The translations under genes were made by a program, and so were the position numbers. Positions 59,613-64,000 of a DNA stretch of 64,000 bases are shown in pieces. Position 1 is the first letter of the stretch. Each line of letters opens with the position of its first letter. The notes under the pieces are model-generated. The model was given only the letters and a program-made list of their open reading frames with translations. It had not been told where the DNA came from and made no database searches. The stretch comes from an uncultured Photobacterium sp. Its GTDB lineage: Bacteria > Pseudomonadota > Gammaproteobacteria > Enterobacterales > Vibrionaceae. The DNA lies in contig NZ_CANMZV010000013.1 of assembly GCF_947502415.1 (NCBI RefSeq), positions 1-64,000 on the forward strand, written 5' to 3'.

Positions 59613-60794
59613 TCATTCTTTCGCAGGGCCATACTTGGCAGCCAACCGCTGCTCATGATCAATGCGTATCAATATGGAAACCGCCGTCGCCATGATAAAC
59701 AAACTGGATCCACCGTAACTGATCAGTGGCAATGTCAGGCCTTTTGTCGGCACTAACCCTACTGCAGCACCGACATTTACCAGCGTCTGAAAGGCAAACC
59801 AAAAGCCAAAGCCAAATGCCAGGAACCCACCAAATAACTGTCCTGACAGCAGGCATTTGCGACCAATAAATAGCGCCTTGAAAACCAGCGAAAATATCAG
59901 CAACAGCACGATGGTGACACCAATCAGCCCAACTTCCTCGGCCAATACCGCAAATACAAAGTCGGTATGCGCTTCTGGTAGGTATTCTAACTTCTGGATC
60001 GAGTTACCGAGTCCTTGGCCAAACCAGTCACCTCGACCAAATGCCATTAGTGACTGAGTGAGCTGATAACCACTGCCAAACGGGTCTTCCCATGGATCCA
60101 TAAAAGAAGTCACCCGGCGCATACGGTACGGTTCAACGACAATCAACAGAATGATCCCCAGCACCGCCATCGCCAGCATGGCCAGAAATTGCCACAGCTT
60201 GGCCCCGGCAATAAACAACATGGCGACAGTGGTAACGAACATCACGACAAAGGAGCCCAGATCCGGCTGCTGCAGCAAGAGTACGGCAAGAATTGCCAAT
60301 ACCGCCAGCGGCTTGATGAAGCCAAACAAGCTCTCGCGAACCTGATCGTACTGACGAACCAAATACCCAGCCAGAAAAATAAACAGCGATAGTTTGGCCA
60401 CCTCGGCCGGCTGCAAGTTGAAAATTCCCAGCGGGATCCAGCGAGCAGCACCATTAACCGAATGCCCAATAGCCAAAACGGCAACCAGCAGCAATATTGA
60501 AACCAGCAGCATCGGCACGCTAAGCTGACGCCAGCGAGCCAACGGGATTTGCACCATGACGCTGGCGATCACCAACGAGCAGAGCAGAAAAACCCCATGG
60601 CGCAAAGCAAAATAAAATGGCATATCGGTCAGACGGGTAGCCACCGGCACCGAGGCCGATGTAACCATCACCAACCCGGTCACCATCAGAGCCAGCGAAA
60701 TCCACACCAGCTGACGGTCGTACAGACATGGCGCTGCGGGGCGGGTTAACCAGTCACCGGCTGAAGAAAAACTCTCCTTGACCTGCTCCAGCAT
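59613..60794 (-). CDS. ftsW: Peptidoglycan glycosyltransferase FtsW
   Basis: 393 aa SEDS polymerase with about ten membrane segments; works with PBP3 (FtsI) in septal synthesis. [25 protein letters not shown] contains the conserved catalytic Asp loop, and [16 protein letters not shown] the family signature. ATG 60794 overlaps the murD stop by one base (TGATG). Confidence 0.97.
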   Translation of the reverse strand: MLEQVKESFSSAGDWLTRPAAPCLYDRQLVWISLALMVTGLVMVTSASVPVATRLTDMPFYFALRHGVFLLCSLVIASVMVQIPLARWRQLSVPMLLVSILLLVAVLAIGHSVNGAARWIPLGIFNLQPAEVAKLSLFIFLAGYLVRQYDQVRESLFGFIKPLAVLAILAVLLLQQPDLGSFVVMFVTTVAMLFIAGAKLWQFLAMLAMAVLGIILLIVVEPYRMRRVTSFMDPWEDPFGSGYQLTQSLMAFGRGDWFGQGLGNSIQKLEYLPEAHTDFVFAVLAEEVGLIGVTIVLLLIFSLVFKALFIGRKCLLSGQLFGGFLAFGFGFWFAFQTLVNVGAAVGLVPTKGLTLPLISYGGSSLFIMATAVSILIRIDHEQRLAAKYGPAKE

Positions 60795-62131
60795 CACTTC
60801 GCTCCGGCGACGTTATACTGCAACTCGGTCGCCAGTGCGACAAAAGCATCACCCCGAGCCATAAAATTGGGGTACTGATCAAAGCTGGCACAAGCTGGCG
60901 ATAGCAATACCATATCTCCAGCCTGTGCAGTGTCTGCCGCTATTATCATTGCCTGCTCCATGGTGTCGACTGATAACGGCGCTTCAACAAGGGAAGCAAA
61001 GTGATGGCCATCCCGGCCATAACAATAAAGCTGGACATTTAAGTTAGCTAAAACCGGCTTCAGTTCTGAAAAATCAGCCCCTTTGCCATCACCGCCCACC
61101 AACAGGTGTAGCTTGCCCTTTAGCTCAAGTCCCTTTAAGGCAGCTAAAGTACTGGCAAGGTTAGTCGCCTTCGAGTCATTAACCCAACGCACATCCTGAT
61201 AACTGGCTATCAACTGGCAGCGATGAGCCAAACCATTATAGCAGCGAAGCGCCCGACAAGCAGCTTCACGCTCAATTCCGGCAGCATCGGCCAATGCCAG
61301 AGCGGCCAGACTATTAGCTACATTATGACGACCAACCAGAGCAATATCGCGTGTCGCCATCACAGGTTGCTGTTCAACGGCAAGGAACTCTTCCCCGTCA
61401 ACAACCACCAGCCCATAGGCATCTGAATCAAAACCAAAACTTGTCATAGAACCGTTAAATGATACCGGCCGTGTTGCCAGATCATCACGATTAAATACCG
61501 CCAGCTCAGCATGCTGAAAAATACGCATTTTGGCTTGGCTGTAATCATTCAAACCGTTATAACGATCCATATGATCTTCGGACAGGTTCAGGTAAACCGC
61601 AGCCTTGAGCTGCAAGGATGCCGTCGTTTCCAGCTGAAAACTGGATAGCTCAAGGACATAAAGATCATGATCCTGCGCCAGCATATCAAGAGCAGCAAAA
61701 CCAATGTTGCCGCCAACCCCCACATTAATGCCTGCCTCTTTAGCCATTTCGCCAACCAAGCCGGTTACCGTACTCTTACCGTTAGATCCTGTAATAGCCA
61801 CGACCGGCTTAGTTACGGCACGGGCAAACAGTTCGATATCACCGATAATCTCAATACCGGCTTCGGCCGCCTGAACCAGCTCAGGGGTCGCTAATGCGAC
61901 CCCTGGGCTTGCAACAATCATATCGGCTGCCAGCAGCCAGTCCATATTCCAATGGCCGCGACATAACATGACAGATGCTGGTAACTGATCCTGGCCGGGC
62001 GGTGCGTTGCGGGTGTCGATCACTTTTACCTCAAGTGATTGCGGCAAACGCAGTAAATGGTTCACCACTGACAGGCCTGTCATTCCCAGACCGATAACAA
62101 CAACGTTTTTCACACCGTCCAACCCTTTCAT
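60794..62131 (-). CDS. murD: UDP-N-acetylmuramoyl-L-alanine--D-glutamate ligase
   Basis: 445 aa. Adds D-Glu to the precursor. N-terminal [18 protein letters not shown]-loop GSNGKST (115-121), LELSSFQLE and [15 protein letters not shown]. Immediately follows mraY with no gap. Confidence 0.98.
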   Translation of the reverse strand: MKGLDGVKNVVVIGLGMTGLSVVNHLLRLPQSLEVKVIDTRNAPPGQDQLPASVMLCRGHWNMDWLLAADMIVASPGVALATPELVQAAEAGIEIIGDIELFARAVTKPVVAITGSNGKSTVTGLVGEMAKEAGINVGVGGNIGFAALDMLAQDHDLYVLELSSFQLETTASLQLKAAVYLNLSEDHMDRYNGLNDYSQAKMRIFQHAELAVFNRDDLATRPVSFNGSMTSFGFDSDAYGLVVVDGEEFLAVEQQPVMATRDIALVGRHNVANSLAALALADAAGIEREAACRALRCYNGLAHRCQLIASYQDVRWVNDSKATNLASTLAALKGLELKGKLHLLVGGDGKGADFSELKPVLANLNVQLYCYGRDGHHFASLVEAPLSVDTMEQAMIIAADTAQAGDMVLLSPACASFDQYPNFMARGDAFVALATELQYNVAGAK

Positions 62132-63214
62132 TTAACGTACCTTCAATGTTGCCAAAGCAATCAAAACCAGCATCAGAGTAATGATCCAGAAACGGACAAT
62201 TACACGAGGCTCCGGCCAGCCTTTTAGCTCATAGTGGTGATGGATCGGCGCCATACGGAAAATACGTTGGCCACGCAACTTGTATGAGCCCACCTGCAGG
62301 ATCACTGATACAGTTTCCATCACGAAAACACCGCCCATCACGACCAGCAACAGCTCCTGGCGTACCAGCACAGCAATCGTACCTAGCGCACCGCCCAGAG
62401 CCAATGAACCAACATCGCCCATAAAGACCTGTGCCGGATAGGTGTTAAACCACAAGAAGCCCAAACCAGCACCGACAATCGCGGTACACACCACCACCAA
62501 CTCGCTGGCATCTTTCAGATGCGGAATATGTAGGTAGTTAGCAAAGTTCACATTACCGGTCGCCCAGGCAATAAATGCCATCCCCGCGGCAACCATCACC
62601 GTCGGCATAATCGCCAAACCATCAAGGCCATCAGTCAGATTGACAGCATTACTGGTACCAACAATCACAAAATAGGTAAATACGATATAAAACAGACCAA
62701 GCTGCGGCATAACATCCTTGAAGAACGGTACCACCAGCTGGGTTGCTGCAGTATCTTGACCGTGGATATACAGAGCAAATGCAACACCGAAAGCAATAAC
62801 TGACTGCCAGAAATACTTCCAGCGCGCAATCAAGCCATCAGTGTTCTTGCGCACAACTTTACGGTAGTCATCCACAAAACCGACCGCGCCATAGCCAAGC
62901 ATGACTGTCAGTACCGCCCAAACATACGGGTTGGACAAATCACACCAAAGCAACACAGTAATAGAGATTGCAGCCAGGATCATGAGCCCCCCCATCGTCG
63001 GGGTGCCTCGCTTACTAAAGTGAGACTCAGGCCCTTCGTCACGTACCACCTGACCAATCTGTAGCATCTGCAAACGGGCAATCAAGCGAGGTCCCATCCA
63101 CAGCGAAAGTAGCAAAGCTGTCAGGACACTGATAATCGCGCGAAACGTCAGGTACTCAAACAAGCGGAAAAAAGGGAACGTAGACTGTAGTACGTCAGAT
63201 AACCAGTAGATCAT
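62132..63214 (-). CDS. mraY: Phospho-N-acetylmuramoyl-pentapeptide transferase
   Basis: 360 aa, ten hydrophobic segments. Makes lipid I from UDP-MurNAc-pentapeptide and undecaprenyl phosphate. Conserved aspartates in GFVDDYRK and [10 protein letters not shown], and the HHHYELKGW motif near the C-terminus. ATG overlaps the murF stop (ATGA). Confidence 0.98.
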   Translation of the reverse strand: MIYWLSDVLQSTFPFFRLFEYLTFRAIISVLTALLLSLWMGPRLIARLQMLQIGQVVRDEGPESHFSKRGTPTMGGLMILAAISITVLLWCDLSNPYVWAVLTVMLGYGAVGFVDDYRKVVRKNTDGLIARWKYFWQSVIAFGVAFALYIHGQDTAATQLVVPFFKDVMPQLGLFYIVFTYFVIVGTSNAVNLTDGLDGLAIMPTVMVAAGMAFIAWATGNVNFANYLHIPHLKDASELVVVCTAIVGAGLGFLWFNTYPAQVFMGDVGSLALGGALGTIAVLVRQELLLVVMGGVFVMETVSVILQVGSYKLRGQRIFRMAPIHHHYELKGWPEPRVIVRFWIITLMLVLIALATLKVR

Positions 63215-64000
63215 TGTGTGTTTTCCTGCAGTGCGGCAATGACTTCTTCCATCCGGGAACTACGCGCTCCCTTTGCCAGCACTGTAACCTCTGTTTTTTG
63301 TGAATTTAGTTGTTCTGTCAGCAGTTGGATCAACGCTGACTTATCGTCAAAATGTTGGCCGCGGTTTAGTTCACTCACCACCGCACTAGCTTTTCCGTAT
63401 GTCAGTACGCAGTCGAGCGATTTATCCATCGCATACTCAGCAACCTCACGGTGTAAAGCTGCACTGTCGTCGCCCAGCTCAGCCATGTCACCAAGGACAA
63501 ACCAACGCTGGCCAGAAAAGGTTGCCAACAAATCAATTGCCGCCTTAACAGATGCCACACTGGCATTGTAGGTATCGTCAATCAGACGCAGGCCTTCGCG
63601 CGGCTGTGTAACATCTACCCGTCCTTTCACATTTTCGACCTGCTCCAGACCGCTTTTAACCTGCTCCAGTGATACGCCCATCGCCATACTCATTGCTGCA
63701 GCCGCCAGCGCATTTGCCACATTATGGGCACCTGGCAACGTCAGGGTCACTGATGTATCGCCGCAAGGGGTATGCATTGTAAAACAAGCGCGCCCTTGAC
63801 TGTTAATAATTATGTCACTAGCTGAGAAGTCAGCCGCAGACTGACTGCTGGAAAAAGTCACCACCTGATGACCAGCCAGCAATGGCTGCCATAATACCTG
63901 ATCGTTAGAATCAAGATTGAGAATCGCTGTCGCCCGAGTTCCGCTCTCCTGGAAAAACGGAGTAAGGCCTTCAAAGATTTCACCTTTTGCCTTAGCTACG
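63211..64000 (-). CDS. murF: UDP-N-acetylmuramoyl-tripeptide--D-alanyl-D-alanine ligase, 3' part
   Basis: Partial: the frame is open to the window end, so the N-terminal part with the P-loop lies beyond 64000. About 262 C-terminal residues are seen, including [35 protein letters not shown] and [20 protein letters not shown]. It adds D-Ala-D-Ala to the precursor. Coupled to mraY by a 4-base overlap. Confidence 0.96.
   Translation of the reverse strand, partial: VAKAKGEIFEGLTPFFQESGTRATAILNLDSNDQVLWQPLLAGHQVVTFSSSQSAADFSASDIIINSQGRACFTMHTPCGDTSVTLTLPGAHNVANALAAAAMSMAMGVSLEQVKSGLEQVENVKGRVDVTQPREGLRLIDDTYNASVASVKAAIDLLATFSGQRWFVLGDMAELGDDSAALHREVAEYAMDKSLDCVLTYGKASAVVSELNRGQHFDDKSALIQLLTEQLNSQKTEVTVLAKGARSSRMEEVIAALQENTQ

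Overview
The window is chromosomal DNA of a gammaproteobacterium, most likely a member of the Vibrionaceae. Family-level evidence is a LuxR/HapR/LitR-type quorum-sensing regulator next to hpt, an acnB/glnK-amtB/fbpABC neighbourhood, a dciA helicase-loader gene beside secA, and pilABCD next to nadC. A Photobacterium-like genus is a guess only. No insertion sequence, prophage, CRISPR array, rRNA or integron repeat was seen; nearly all DNA is housekeeping genes.

From recalled gene order, the window is largely collinear with about 2 to 4 min of the E. coli K-12 map, read from the mrcB end to the murF end. Left block (1-16800): tRNA-Thr, an HD-GYP phosphodiesterase, mrcB and hrpB, then thpR, sfsA, dksA, gluQ, pcnB, folK, panB, panC on the plus strand, yadGH, can and hpt. 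The collinear frame is then interrupted by genes for regulation and uptake (16995-25342): a HapR-like regulator, a Fur-boxed ferric iron ABC transporter (fbpABC), the nitrogen-sensing glnK-amtB pair, yacL (part of the frame) and a glycerate kinase. acnB follows. A patatin/outer-membrane-barrel protein and a chemoreceptor separate acnB from lpd.

Middle block (32800-48640): the pyruvate dehydrogenase operon pdhR-aceE-aceF-lpd with a perfect PdhR operator, ampD, nadC, the type IV pilus operon pilABCD running into coaE, zapD and yacG, then mutT. Right block (48749-64000): secA, dciA, lpxC, and the division/cell-wall cluster ftsZ, ftsA, ftsQ, murC, murG, ftsW, murD, mraY and the 3' part of murF, cut by the window end. 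ddlB is absent from the cluster; a strong promoter sits in its place.

The window is mainly about central metabolism and envelope building: pyruvate to acetyl-CoA to aconitase; pantothenate, CoA, folate and NAD synthesis; peptidoglycan precursors, polymerisation and recycling; lipid A; Sec export; septum formation. No obviously new multi-gene system is present. The best leads are in the non-coding DNA: a near-perfect Fur box with an extended -10 promoter and an 18-codon ORF ahead of dciA; a nested RNA fold upstream of the HD-GYP gene; a probable AUC/AUU start for pcnB; a Qrr-complementary leader on the HapR-like gene; and a hairpin that may be both a terminator and an NtrC site upstream of glnK.
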